The notes: generated by a model not told the origin, from the sequence alone. A stretch of 64,000 nt of DNA from Sva-07 sp963716095 (GCA_963716095.1 CAVQSV010000017.1:1-64000), one strand, 5' to 3'. Counted from the first letter of the stretch, positions 51,675 through 61,628 are shown. Numbers and translations are program-made.

Positions 51675-54346
51675 ATGGGGACCTATCTCGTCGTCGATGG
51701 GAACTCGCTGACCTACCGCGCCTTCTTCGCGCTGCCGACCGACATGGCCACAGCCAGCGGCCAGGTCACCAACGCGGTCTTCGGGTTCACCTCGATGATG
51801 ATCAACGTGCTCAAGGACCACACGCCCGACGGCGTACTGGTCGCCTTCGACCGGCCCGAGCCGACGTTCCGACACGAGGCCGAGCCGCTCTACAAGGCGC
51901 AGCGCGAGGCCGCCCCCGACATCCTGCGCCAACAGATGGGGCTCGTGCGTGAGGTGCTCGACGCTGTCGGCATCGCTGCGGTCGACCTGTCGGGCTGGGA
52001 AGCCGACGACATCATCGCCACGGTCACCGACCGCCTGGTCGACGCCGGACATCAGGTGATCATCGTCACCGGTGATCGCGACAGCTACCAGCTCGTTCGC
52101 GACCCGGACGTGAAGGTGCTGTACAACAAGCGCGGCGTCAGCGACTACGCGTTCTACGACGAGGCGGGCATCGAGGAACGCACCGGTGTCGTGCCGTCGC
52201 TGTACGTGCAGTACGCAGCGCTCCGTGGCGACAACAGCGACAACCTGCCCGGCGTGCCCGGTGTGGGCGAGAAGACGGCCGCCAAGTTGATCAACAACTA
52301 TGGCGGCCTCGACGGGATCTTCGAACACGTCGACGAACAGACGCCGAAGTTGCGATCGAATCTCGCCGAGCACGAAGCGCGGGCGCGCAAGAACCTCGAG
52401 TTGATGCTGCTCCGCCACGATGCGCCGATCGAGTTCGAGATCGATGACCTCGGCGTCACCCCGAATGCCGATGAACTCAAGCGGCTGTTCGACTTCCTCG
52501 AGTTCCGCACCCTCGAGGGTCGGTTGAACGAGGCGCTCGGGGCGATGGGGGCAGCGGTCGATCTCGGCCCGGTCGAGGAGCGAGCCGAGATCGTCGCCGA
52601 GGTGACCACCGCTGCATCTCCGGCCGAGGCGGCAGCCGCGATCGCATCGGCCGATGCCGTCGACATCGCCGCCACCTGGGCGGGCGAACCGGGCCGCAGC
52701 CCGCTCGCGGGCATTGCGGTCGTCACCGATGCGTCGGTGGCCGAAGTGTTGTGGATCCCCGCCGAGGTCCTCGCCGACGACGCTGTGCGTGCGGCGCTCG
52801 GCGACCACGGCAACCTGCGTGGTCACAACGTCAAACCGCTGATGCGTTCGCTGCTCGAGTTCGACGTCGAAGTGCGAGGTCTCACGCTCGACACTGCGAT
52901 CGCCGCCTACCTGATCGACCCCGCCGAGGCGCGCTACACGCTGGCCGACCTGATCGAGAAGTACACCAAGTACGCACGTCCGTCCGACGACGCCGCCGGA
53001 GCCGGCCAACTCGATCTCGACGGAACCTCACTCGGCGACGCCGAGGTCGCTGCTCGCGGACCACGCTCGCGGTCAACGCGCTCGCCGAGCCGATCGTCGC
53101 GAGCATGGACGCCCAGGGGATGGTCGAGCTCTACCGCAGCATCGAGAACCCGCTCGTGCTGGTGCTGGCGAAGATGGAACACGTCGGTATCGGCGTCGAC
53201 GTCGATGAACTGCGAGCGCTCGGCAAGCGGCTCGCCGACGAGGTGCAGATACTGCAGGCCGAGCTTCGCGAGGTCGCAGGGCGCGACGACCTCAACCTCA
53301 ACTCGCCCAAGCAGTTGCGCGAAGTGCTCTACGACGAGCGCGGGCTTGCGCCGGGCAAGAAGACCAAGACCGGCTACTCGACCGACGCTGCCACGCTCGA
53401 GAAGATCAAGGACCAGTGGCCCGAGTTCCTCGGACCGCTGATGCGCTACCGCGAGGTCGAGAAGCTGCGCTCCACCTACGGCGAAGGTCTGCTCGCCGAG
53501 GTCGCCGACGATGGGCGGATCCATGCCACGTTCAACCAGACCGTGGCGCGCACGGGCCGGCTGTCGTCGGACCAGCCGAACCTGCACAACATCCCGGTGC
53601 GCACCGACGAGGGGCGCCAGTTCCGCAAGGCGTTCGTCCCGGCCCCTGGCACGACGATGCTCGTTGCCGACTACAACCAGATCGAGCTGCGCTGCATCGC
53701 CCACCTCGCGCAGGACCCTGGCCTGATCGGTGCGTTCACGAGCGGCGAGGACATCCACAACGCCACAGCAGCCAGGGTGTTCACGGTCGAGCCGACCGAG
53801 GTCAGCGTCGAGCAGCGCTCGAAGGCGAAGATGGTCTCCTACGGCCTCGCCTACGGGATGGAGGCCTACGGCCTCGGCCAGCGGTTGAACATCCCCACCG
53901 AGGAAGCGGCGGTCATTCTCGACGCGTACTTCGTGGCGTTCCCGAACGTCAAGCAGTACATGGACGCCACGGTCGTCGAGGCTCGCGAGCGTGGCTACAC
54001 CGAGACCTTGTTCGGTCGTCGGCGCCCGATTCCCGAGCTCCTGAACTCGAACTTCAGGGTTCGGCAGGCGGGCGAGCGTCAGGCGATGAACGCAGGTATC
54101 CAGGGGCTCGCCGCCGACATCTTCAAGGTGGCGCTCGTCAACATCGACGCAGCGCTGGTCGCGGGGGAGTACGCCAGCCGAGTCGTGCTGCAGGTGCACG
54201 ACGAGGTGATCGTCGAGGTGCCCGACGACGAACGCGACGCCGTCGGCGATCTGGTCGTCGGTCTGATGCACGACGCCGCCGATCTGGATGTTCCGCTCGA
54301 AGTGAACGTTTCCTGGGGGGACACGTGGGCTGCGGCGAAGGGTTGA
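51675..54346 (+). CDS. polA: DNA polymerase I, one frame break
   Basis: About 890 aa in two frames. 5'-nuclease domain (about 1-290; DRPEPTFRHE, TGDRDSYQL, GDNSDNLPGVPGVGEKTA), a degenerate 3'-5' exonuclease-like domain without the usual catalytic acidic residues, and a polymerase domain with motif A DYNQIELRCIAHLA, motif B RSKAKMVSYGLAYG and motif C VHDEV. The frame changes near 53057 (AARG then TTLAVNALAEP). polA is normally required and nothing else is damaged, so this is most likely a sequencing indel. Confidence 0.93.
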
Positions 54347-54356
54347 CGGCGCGAGG

Positions 54357-55010
54357 ATGACCCCGATGAGTTTCGATCCCGATTCGATCATCAGGTCGAG
54401 CGAGCAGCTCGCCGAGCTCTACCGGGCACCGAGCCGCCTCGTTGCGGCGAAGAAGGCCGGGGTGCTCGACGACGCCAGCGTCGGCATTCTCGAACGCTCG
54501 CCGTTCGTGCTGGTTGCGACATCTGGCGACGATGGAAGTCTCGACGTGTCGCCTCGGGGTGGGCCTCCCGGATTCGTCCGCGTGCTCGACGAGCAGCACG
54601 TCGCACTCCCCGATCTCAACGGCAACAACCTGATCGACAGCCTGCGTGGCGTCGTCGCGCACGGGCGCGCAGCGCTGCTGGTGCTGGTACCCGGCAAGGA
54701 CGAGACGCTGCGACTCAATGGTGAGGCGTGGGTCGTCACCGACCCAGCGGTACTCGATCGGTGGGATGACGAACTTCGCCGTCCGACGACGGCGATCGTG
54801 ATCCGCGCCGACGAGGTGTTCATGCACTGCGCCAAGGCGTTTCGCCGCAGCAACCTGTGGGACCCGGCGAGTTGGGACTCCCTGGCTGATGCTCCCGACG
54901 GTCTCGACGTGCTGCAGGCCCAGGGTCTGGTCGCGACCAACGACGCCGCCACGCGCGAGTTCCTCGAGCAGAGCTACGCCGCCGACCTCGCGCACGACGC
55001 ACCCGAGTGA
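54357..55010 (+). CDS. Pyridoxamine 5'-phosphate oxidase-like flavoprotein
   Basis: 217 aa, split-barrel FMN-binding fold: SPFVLVATSGDDGSLDVSPRGGPPGFVRVLD, LPDLNGNNLIDSLRGVV, VPGKDETLRLNGEAWVV and HCAKAFRRSNLWDP. This matches the MSMEG_1061 subfamily of PNPOx-like proteins, whose substrate is unknown. ATG 54357 or 54366. Starts 10 bp after polA. Confidence 0.8.
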   Translation: MTPMSFDPDSIIRSSEQLAELYRAPSRLVAAKKAGVLDDASVGILERSPFVLVATSGDDGSLDVSPRGGPPGFVRVLDEQHVALPDLNGNNLIDSLRGVVAHGRAALLVLVPGKDETLRLNGEAWVVTDPAVLDRWDDELRRPTTAIVIRADEVFMHCAKAFRRSNLWDPASWDSLADAPDGLDVLQAQGLVATNDAATREFLEQSYAADLAHDAPE

Positions 55011-55028
55011 CCCACTCGTGACCGGCTC

Positions 55029-55784
55029 GTGACTGGGCGCGATCACTGGTTCGAAGATCTCGCCGACCACCTCGGCGCGGCCTACGACCGGTATGCGCAC
55101 ACCAAGGGCACGGTCCAAGAGGTCGACCACATCGTCGAGGTGCTCGGTCTGGCGTCTGGTGATCGCGTCTTGGACGTCGGCTGCGGAACCGGACGTCACA
55201 CGATCGAACTCGCGGCCCGGGGGATCCGGGTTCACGGCATCGACATCAGTCAACGCTTCATCGACATCGCGAACGCCGCAGCCCCGCCGAGCGATGAGCC
55301 AGGCCCGCAGATACGGGGTGGTCGCTCATCGCTGGCGACGTTCGAGCGTGGTGACGCCCGTTCGATGACGTTCGACAGCGAGTTCGATGCGGTGATCTGT
55401 CTGTGTCAGGGGGCGTTCGGAATGATGACCGCCGACGGTGAGGATGCAGCCGTGGTTGCCGGAATGGGTCGAGCGCTGCGCCCCGGAGGACGTCTCGCGT
55501 TGAGTGCGTTCAACGCGTACTTCGCTGTCAAGTACCACGATGTTGCCGACTTCGATGCGGCGACCGGCGTCTCCCACGAGGTCACCGAGATCCGCTCCGA
55601 AACCGGCGAACTTCGCAGCGCAGACCTCTGGACTGGCTGTTACACGCCGAGAGAACTCCGGCTGTTGCTCGACGCGCACGGTCTCGCGGTCGACTCGATC
55701 AGCAGCGTCGAGCCCGGTGGATACGGTTCCACACCCGCTTCGACCGAGTCGCCGGAGTTCCTCGTCGTCGCCCATCGTCGTTGA
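55029..55784 (+). CDS. Class I SAM-dependent methyltransferase
   Basis: 251 aa. Motif I RVLDVGCGTGRHTIEL, motif II VHGIDISQRFIDIA, acidic strand FDAVICLCQGAFG and LRPGGRLALSAFNAY. Similar to UbiE/SmtA-type small-molecule methyltransferases. GTG start at 55029, 18 bp after the flavoprotein. Confidence 0.82.
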   Translation: MTGRDHWFEDLADHLGAAYDRYAHTKGTVQEVDHIVEVLGLASGDRVLDVGCGTGRHTIELAARGIRVHGIDISQRFIDIANAAAPPSDEPGPQIRGGRSSLATFERGDARSMTFDSEFDAVICLCQGAFGMMTADGEDAAVVAGMGRALRPGGRLALSAFNAYFAVKYHDVADFDAATGVSHEVTEIRSETGELRSADLWTGCYTPRELRLLLDAHGLAVDSISSVEPGGYGSTPASTESPEFLVVAHRR

Positions 55785-55950
55785 GCGCCCCTGAACCCGA
55801 ACTGTGCGCAGGATCGTGTCACCGGTGGGCGGCGAGGCGCATTTTTCGGGGAAGTCGATGGGGGGAGGCGCTGATAGCATGGTCGGCTGCGTCACGCAAC
55901 GTGGCGCGTCTGTCCATCTACTCACGTCCGTTTCGAAAGCAGTTCGTCCC

Positions 55951-57435
55951 TTGTCCGATACCGCAACCACCTCCGAGTCTCCCACCAACCAGATGGGAAC
56001 CTTCGACGAAGAGGGTCATTACACACCCCGCGAGATCGTGTCCGACGATCTCGGCATGTCGTTCGCCGATGCGATCGACGGCACCATGGTCACCGTCGAA
56101 GATGGCCAGATGGTCATCGGCACCGTGGTCAAGATCGACAAGGACGAAGTACTCCTCGACATCGGCTACAAGTCCGAAGGCGTCATCCTCAGCCGTGAGC
56201 TGAGCATCCGCAACGACGTCGACCCCTCCGAGGTCGTGTCGCTCGGCGAGCAGGTCGAAGCCCTGGTCCTCACCCTCGAGGACAAAGAAGGGCGGCTCCT
56301 GCTGTCGAAGAAGCGGGCGCAGTACGAGCGTGCCTGGGGCGACATCGAGGCAAAGAAGGAAGCCGACGAGGTCGTGTCCGGCCCGGTCATCGAGGTCGTC
56401 AAGGGCGGCCTCATCGTCGACATCGGCCTGCGTGGCTTCCTGCCCGCATCGCTCGTCGAGCTGCGCCGTGTCCGCGATCTCGCGCCGTACATCGGCGAGA
56501 CCGTCCACTGCAAGATCATCGAACTCGACAAGAACCGCAACAACGTGGTCCTGTCCCGTCGCGCCTACCTGGAAGAGAACCAGAAGGAGACTCGCGACCA
56601 GTTCCTCAACAACCTCAAGGTCGGCGAAGTCCGTGAAGGCACGATCTCCTCGGTCGTCAGCTTCGGTGCATTCGTCGACCTCGGCGGCATGGACGGCCTC
56701 ATTCACGTCAGCGAGCTGTCGTGGAAGCACGTCGACCATCCCGGCTCGGTCGTCGCTGTCGGCGACCCGGTCAAGGTCCAGGTCCTCGACGTCGACTTCA
56801 GCCGCGAGCGCATCAGCCTCTCGCTGAAGGCCACCCAGCAGGATCCGTGGCAGGAGTTCGCCGAAGGCCACCAGGTCGACCAGCTCGTCTACGGCCGGGT
56901 CACCAAGCTCGTCCAGTTCGGTGCATTCGTCCAGGTCGGCGAAGGCATCGAGGGCCTCGTGCACATCTCGGAGATGTCGGCGCATCACGTCGACAGCCCC
57001 GAGCAGGTCGTCACACCCGGCGAAGAGCTGTGGGTCAAGATCATCGATCTCGACCTCGCCCGGCGCCGCATCTCGTTGTCGATCAAGCAGGCCGCCGAGG
57101 GTGGCGAGCTCGCCGCTGAGTACCGCGAGCACTTCGAGGTCGACGCCGCCGGCAACTACGTGCAGGGCGAAGCGTCGGCCGAGGCCGAGGCTGCCTGGAG
57201 CGAGTACTACGGCGAAGGTGGCGAAGGCGCCGCCGAGGCTGCACCGGCTGCTGAGGTCGCCGAGGTTGCCGAAGTTGCCGAGGTTGCCGAGGTTGCCGAG
57301 GCTGCCGAGGTTGCTGAGGTTGCTGAGGTTGCTGAGGTTGCTGAGGTTGCCGAGGCTGCCGAGCCAGCTCCGGTCGAGGCAGCACCTGCCGAGGTCGCCG
57401 AGGCCCCCGCTGCGGAGGAAGACCCCGCCGGGTGA
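55951..57435 (+). CDS. rpsA: 30S ribosomal protein S1
   Basis: About 494 aa. Four S1 RNA-binding repeats: GTVVKIDKDEVLLDIGYKSEG, VSGPVIEVVKGGLIVDIGLRGF, GTISSVVSFGAFVDLGGMDGLIH and GRVTKLVQFGAFVQVGEGIEGLVH. This matches mycobacterial S1, which aids translation initiation. The C-terminus is a long acidic Glu-Val-Ala repeat (57250-57360). The start is uncertain: TTG 55951 gives an actinobacterial-like N-terminal extension, ATG 55993 is the next option. In order with polA upstream and coaE downstream. Confidence 0.93.
   Translation: MSDTATTSESPTNQMGTFDEEGHYTPREIVSDDLGMSFADAIDGTMVTVEDGQMVIGTVVKIDKDEVLLDIGYKSEGVILSRELSIRNDVDPSEVVSLGEQVEALVLTLEDKEGRLLLSKKRAQYERAWGDIEAKKEADEVVSGPVIEVVKGGLIVDIGLRGFLPASLVELRRVRDLAPYIGETVHCKIIELDKNRNNVVLSRRAYLEENQKETRDQFLNNLKVGEVREGTISSVVSFGAFVDLGGMDGLIHVSELSWKHVDHPGSVVAVGDPVKVQVLDVDFSRERISLSLKATQQDPWQEFAEGHQVDQLVYGRVTKLVQFGAFVQVGEGIEGLVHISEMSAHHVDSPEQVVTPGEELWVKIIDLDLARRRISLSIKQAAEGGELAAEYREHFEVDAAGNYVQGEASAEAEAAWSEYYGEGGEGAAEAAPAAEVAEVAEVAEVAEVAEAAEVAEVAEVAEVAEVAEAAEPAPVEAAPAEVAEAPAAEEDPAG
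57247..57362 (+). repeat. 9-bp coding microrepeat in rpsA
   Basis: Runs of GCCGAGGTT or GCTGAGGTT encoding about eleven AEV units in the acidic tail of S1. Length is likely to vary between strains. Confidence 0.85.
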
Positions 57436-58064
57436 TCCTGGTCGGGCTCACCGGCGGCATCGGCGCCGGCAAGTCCACCGTGTCGGCGATGCTCGCCGAG
57501 CGTGGTGCGGTCATCGTCGACGCCGACAAGATCGCGAGAGAGCTGCAGTCGCCGGGGAGCCCGGTCCTCGAGCAGATGGCCGAGCGATTCGGTTCGGAGA
57601 TCATCACCGATGGTGGTGTGCTCGATCGTGCTGCGGTGGCCAAGATCGTCTTCAACGACGAAGCGGCGCTCGAGGACCTCAACGGCATCGTGCATCCAGC
57701 GATGCAGTCGGAGATCCAACGCCAGATCGACGCCCAGCGCGACACCGATCGTGTCGTGGTGCTCGACTTTCCGTTGCTCGGCGAGAACCCGCGCAAGGGC
57801 CTTGCGGCAACGATCGTCGTCGACATCCCCGTTGACGTGGCGGTACAGCGCCTCGTCGACCAGCGCGGGATGGACGAAGACGACGCCCGAGCTCGGATCA
57901 GCAGCCAGTTGAGCCGTGAGGAACGGCTGGCTTCCGCGACCCACGTCGTCGACAATGGCGGCGACCGCGATTCGCTGACCGCACAGGTCGACTCGCTGTG
58001 GGGTCAGCTCCTCGAGTTGCCTGCCGCGAGTACCGACGACGACGCTGCGCCAGCCGACAACTGA
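57432..58064 (+). CDS. coaE: Dephospho-CoA kinase
   Basis: 210 aa. P-loop GLTGGIGAGKS, DADKIAREL, and LNGIVHPAM plus VVLDFPLL of the CoA-binding region. Last step of coenzyme A synthesis. GTG start overlaps the rpsA TGA by 3 bp, so it is coupled. The C-terminal tail is short; the fused DUF seen in mycobacterial CoaE is absent. Confidence 0.94.
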   Translation: MILVGLTGGIGAGKSTVSAMLAERGAVIVDADKIARELQSPGSPVLEQMAERFGSEIITDGGVLDRAAVAKIVFNDEAALEDLNGIVHPAMQSEIQRQIDAQRDTDRVVVLDFPLLGENPRKGLAATIVVDIPVDVAVQRLVDQRGMDEDDARARISSQLSREERLASATHVVDNGGDRDSLTAQVDSLWGQLLELPAASTDDDAAPADN

Positions 58065-58085
58065 GTCGACCCCGAGCGCTCGGTT

Positions 58086-58652
58086 TCACGTCAGCATCGA
58101 CAGCGTCATGTCGACCACCGGTACATCGGGCGCGGGCGTCGCTGTGTACCGCTCGTGGTGGTCGCCGCCGAGGTCCTGGAAGGCAGCGGCCACGAGTTCC
58201 CAGTACGACTGGCGGATGCCGGCGCGGCCGGCGTCACGGGCCGACTCGTAGCGCTCGATCGCACTCGACCGGGGAACGTAGGTCATCACACGGCCACCTG
58301 GATCGCCGTGCTCCAATCGGATCTGCTCGGTGACGTCGGTGCGCTCGTAGTCGCGTTCACGCCAATCGAGCTGGGCGAGTTCGTCGGCTGTGACGCGGAC
58401 GATCACGCCGTTGCACGACTCGTCGTCGGCTGCCGTGAGGCCGAGCGACACGACCAGGCCCTGAACGATCTGCGCACCGTCGATGTGCCAATCACCGCGC
58501 AGATGCATCGAGCCGTAGTTCCAGCGCCGGCCATAGCCGTCGAGGTGGGCGACCGCGACATCATCGTTGGCGACGGTGCGGCCGATCGTGCTGGCCATCG
58601 ACGTGGGGGAGACCAGCGAGCCGTACCCGAAGACCCAGGTGTCGCCGTTCAC
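58086..58652 (-). CDS. Gamma-glutamylcyclotransferase-like protein
   Basis: 188 aa. Begins DTWVFGYGSLVSPTSM, the GGCT-fold substrate loop (V/IFxYGSL), with HLDGYGRRWNYGS and a likely catalytic Glu in LDWRERDYERTDV. The family releases 5-oxoproline from gamma-glutamyl amines or peptides. GTG start overlaps the M20 stop by 4 bp (GTGA), placing it last in the thiol-related operon. Confidence 0.82.
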   Translation of the reverse strand: MNGDTWVFGYGSLVSPTSMASTIGRTVANDDVAVAHLDGYGRRWNYGSMHLRGDWHIDGAQIVQGLVVSLGLTAADDESCNGVIVRVTADELAQLDWRERDYERTDVTEQIRLEHGDPGGRVMTYVPRSSAIERYESARDAGRAGIRQSYWELVAAAFQDLGGDHHERYTATPAPDVPVVDMTLSMLT

Positions 58653-59914
58653 GAACCGGCAGCGCTGGATTCGGAGAAGTACCGAGCGACCGTGGCGGTG
58701 AGCAGCCGAACACCGATGGCGATCGCTCGCTCGTCGACGTCGAAGAGCCCGGCGTGCAGGTCGAGGGTGGGTCCCTGCGGATCGCGCACGCCCAGACGCA
58801 CGTAGGTCCCCGGCACCTCCCGGGTGAACCAGGCGAAATCGTCTCCGCCCCAGCTCTGCTGCACGGTCTCGATGGCATCCACGCCGAACTCCGAGGCTGC
58901 AGCGTCGCCGACGACCCCCGTGACGACAGCATCGTTGACCACGGGCGGAACGCCGTGGGTGTAGTCGATGTCGAGATCGGCCCCGCTTCCCTCGACGAGC
59001 GCTCGGAGTTCGTGTTCGACCACACCGGGGAGTTCGTCCCACACCGCCAGCGACGGTGTCCGTATCGACGCCTTGAGGACACAGGTGGTGGGGATCACGT
59101 TGGCTGCGTCGCCGGCACGTACCGACCCGAAGACCAACTTGACCAAGGTGGCGTGGTCGGGATCGAGATGCGCCACTCGTGCCGACACCCGGCCGGGCAG
59201 GTCGGAGACGATCCGAGCAGCAAGCGCGACGATGTCGACGGTCAGCTCGGGACGCGCCGTGTGGCCACCGGGGCCGTTCAGGGTGATCACGGCCATGTCG
59301 GCCGCGGACGAGATGGCGCCCGTCCTCAACCCGACGGAGCCGACGTCGAGCTTGGGTTCGCAATGCAGGCCGACGATTGCGCTGACGTGGCCGAGGCCGT
59401 CGTCGGCGAGCACGTCGAGCGCCCCACCCGGCACCCGCTCCTCGGCCGGTTGGAAGATGAACCGCACCGGTCCTGGCAGCTCCGTGCGATGGTGAGCGAA
59501 GTAGAGCGCAGTTCCCAGCACGATCGCGGTGTGGACGTCGTGACCGCATGCATGCGACACCCCGGGTACCTGGCTGCGGTAGGCGACGTCCTTCTCGTCG
59601 GCCATCGCCAGCGCGTCGAGGTCGGCCCGGAGCGCCAGTCGGCGGTCGGGTCCACCGTTCCGGCTCGGCGTCGAACTGTCGGGGAACAGATCGCAGACGA
59701 GCCCGGTTCCCGACGAGAGGCGGCGCGGTTCGAGGCCGGCGAGTTCGAGGCGCTCGTGGACGAGCGCCGTGGTGGCTCGCTCCTCACCGCTCAATTCGGG
59801 GTGGGCATGCAGGTTGCGGCGCAACGCGACGAGACTCTCGCCGTGCTCGTCGAGCCACCGGTCGATCGGGTGCGGTCCGATGTCGCCGTCGACGGCGGGG
59901 GACATCGACGTCAT
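58649..59914 (-). CDS. M20-family amidohydrolase/peptidase
   Basis: 421 aa. Metal and catalytic motifs LRADLDALAM, SHACGHDVHTAIVLG, FQPAEERVPGG and VGLHCEP; dimerisation domain around GPGGHTARPE. It is like N-acyl-amino-acid or hippurate amidohydrolases. Overlaps by 4 bp with the genes on both sides (ATGA), so strongly coupled. In this operon it may act on gamma-glutamyl or Cys-containing peptides; that is inference. Confidence 0.87.
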   Translation of the reverse strand: MTSMSPAVDGDIGPHPIDRWLDEHGESLVALRRNLHAHPELSGEERATTALVHERLELAGLEPRRLSSGTGLVCDLFPDSSTPSRNGGPDRRLALRADLDALAMADEKDVAYRSQVPGVSHACGHDVHTAIVLGTALYFAHHRTELPGPVRFIFQPAEERVPGGALDVLADDGLGHVSAIVGLHCEPKLDVGSVGLRTGAISSAADMAVITLNGPGGHTARPELTVDIVALAARIVSDLPGRVSARVAHLDPDHATLVKLVFGSVRAGDAANVIPTTCVLKASIRTPSLAVWDELPGVVEHELRALVEGSGADLDIDYTHGVPPVVNDAVVTGVVGDAAASEFGVDAIETVQQSWGGDDFAWFTREVPGTYVRLGVRDPQGPTLDLHAGLFDVDERAIAIGVRLLTATVARYFSESSAAGS

Positions 59915-61078
59915 CGCGACGCTGGCGCGCCGGTGATCGAGTCGGCAGCGAGTTCGGCGGCGAGGTGCTGGACCACGTCTTCGAGCGTACCGCCGGCCTC
60001 GACGACCCGCCGTTGACGCTGCGTCCCGGACCCGACGTCGAGCAGCACCGTCAGATCGGCGAGGTGCTCGAGGTTGCCCAATTCGTCTGCCATCGGGTGG
60101 AGTTCGGTGAGCAGGTCGGCGACGAGATCGCGAACGCTGCGACGCTCGGGGTGGCCGGTGTCGGGATGCTCGACGATGAGTTCGGCGTCGATGCCGTAGC
60201 GCGCAGCGAGCCAACGATTCTCACGGATGGTCCAGTCTCGGGGTGGAGGGGGAAGGGTGCCCTCGTCGATGCGCCGATTGGCCCATGCGACCAAGGTCTG
60301 CGCGAGCGCCGCCAGGGCAATGGTCTCGCGCGACCGTCGGGGTGGCGTCGCACATCCGGAACTCGACGGTGCCGAAGTCCGGGTGGGGCCGGATGTCCCA
60401 CCACACCTCCCGGATCGACGAAATACAGCCCGACTCGAGCAGGGTCGACATGAACGCTTCGAAGTCGGTCCAATCCGCCAGCGTCGGTGGGAGCCCGGCC
60501 GTGGGCAGGCCTTCGAACAGCTTCGTGCGCGCCGACGCGAGCCCGGAGTCCTCTCGTTCGAAGTACGGGCTCGACGACGACAGCGCCAGGAAGAGTGGAT
60601 GATGGCGCATCAGCTCGCCGATGATGCGGATCGCCCGAGCCCCGTCTGGAACCCCGACGTGGACGTGCATGCCGCAGATCAGCATCCGGCGCGCAGGCCA
60701 CTGGAGTTCCTCGATGAGGTCGATGTAGCGCTGATCGGGGCTGACGAGCTGCTCTCGCGCGAGACCGAACGGATGGGTGCCCGCGCTCATCAGGGTGAGC
60801 CCGCGTCGATTGGCGCTGGCACGCAGTTCTGCCATGGTGGCGCGGAGGTCGGCGGCCGCCTCGGTGGGGCTCTCGCACACGCTGGTGATGATCTCCACCG
60901 TGCTCTGGAACAGTTCGTGCTTGGCCTTGGGGTGCTCGCCGTCGGGATGGCTGGCACCCATCTCGGCGAGGATGTCGCCGGCCGCCGAGGCGAGCTCGCC
61001 CGTGGACGCGTCGATGAGGTGTAGCTCCATTTCGACACCGATGGTGGGCCGTGCGTTCGGCGTGAAGTTGATGGTCAC
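59911..61078 (-). CDS. Glutamate-cysteine ligase-like (GCS2/YbdK family), one frame break
   Basis: About 388 aa. First frame: TIGVEMELHLID (metal/ATP Glu pair), GEHPKAKHELFQSTVEI, CGMHVHVGVPD and FRMCDATPT; second frame: TIALAALAQTLVAWANRRID, ENRWLAARYGID and the C-terminal helix bundle. The frames meet near 60335. The family makes gamma-glutamylcysteine (also EgtA in ergothioneine synthesis) or related amide bonds. GTG start at 61078, 30 bp after the peroxidase. Confidence 0.82.
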
Positions 61079-61108
61079 GTCATCACGCCCTCACACGGTC
61101 CGGCGCTG

Positions 61109-61582
61109 TCAGCGGTAGGTCTCGATGGCCTCGGCGACCTGCTCGGGCGTGATGATCGGCGAGAATCGCTCGAGCACGTTGCCCTGCTTGTCGACGAGGA
61201 ACTTCTCGAAGTTCCATGTGATGTCGGCGCTGTCGCCGTCGCCCGGCTGCTCTGCTTTGAGCCACTGATAGAGGGGGGCCGCTCCATCGCCGTTGACGTC
61301 GATCTTGTGGAACATCGGGAACGTGACATCGAACTTCGAGGTGACGAATTCGAGGATCTCGTCGTCGGATCCGGGCTCTTGGGCGCCGAACTGATTGCAC
61401 GGGAATCCGAGCACGGTGACGTCGTCGTTGTCTTCATGAAGCGCACGCAGACCTGCGTACTGAGGCGTGAGGCCTCAAGCGCTGGCGACGTTGACGATCA
61501 GGCAGATCTGGTCCTCGAAGCGATCGAACGACACTTGGTCGCCCGTGATCGAGGTCATCTCGAAGTCGTGGAAGGTTGACAT
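61109..61582 (-). CDS. Glutathione peroxidase, probable selenoprotein (Sec36 by TGA)
   Basis: 157 aa if the TGA at 61475-61477 is read as selenocysteine. The frame is open and conserved on both sides: NVASA-(TGA)-GLTPQY matches the GPx active site, where this position is Sec or Cys. The other catalytic residues are present: Gln68 in NQFGAQEP and Trp123-Asn124 in WNFEKFLV. ATG 61582 gives a normal GPx N-terminus (STFHDFEMTSITGDQV); ATG 61594 is possible. A SECIS-like hairpin follows the TGA. Reduces peroxides with thiols; length fits monomeric GPx. First gene of the thiol-related operon. The sel genes are not in this window. Confidence 0.82.
61443..61460 (-). promoter_or_regulatory. Bacterial SECIS-like hairpin in the GPx mRNA
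   Basis: GTACGC, loop AGGTCT, GCGTGC: a 6-bp stem (one G-U) whose loop starts 21 nt after the TGA. The apical GCAGGUCUGC is identical to that of E. coli fdhF, where the loop G-U is bound by SelB and the loop starts at nucleotide 18. A second hairpin, TGAGGC/GCCTCA, includes the TGA itself. Confidence 0.72.
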
Positions 61583-61628
61583 CCGGGTCACCATAGTGCG
61601 TGGCTCGGCGTCGTCGCTGCCGGAGATC

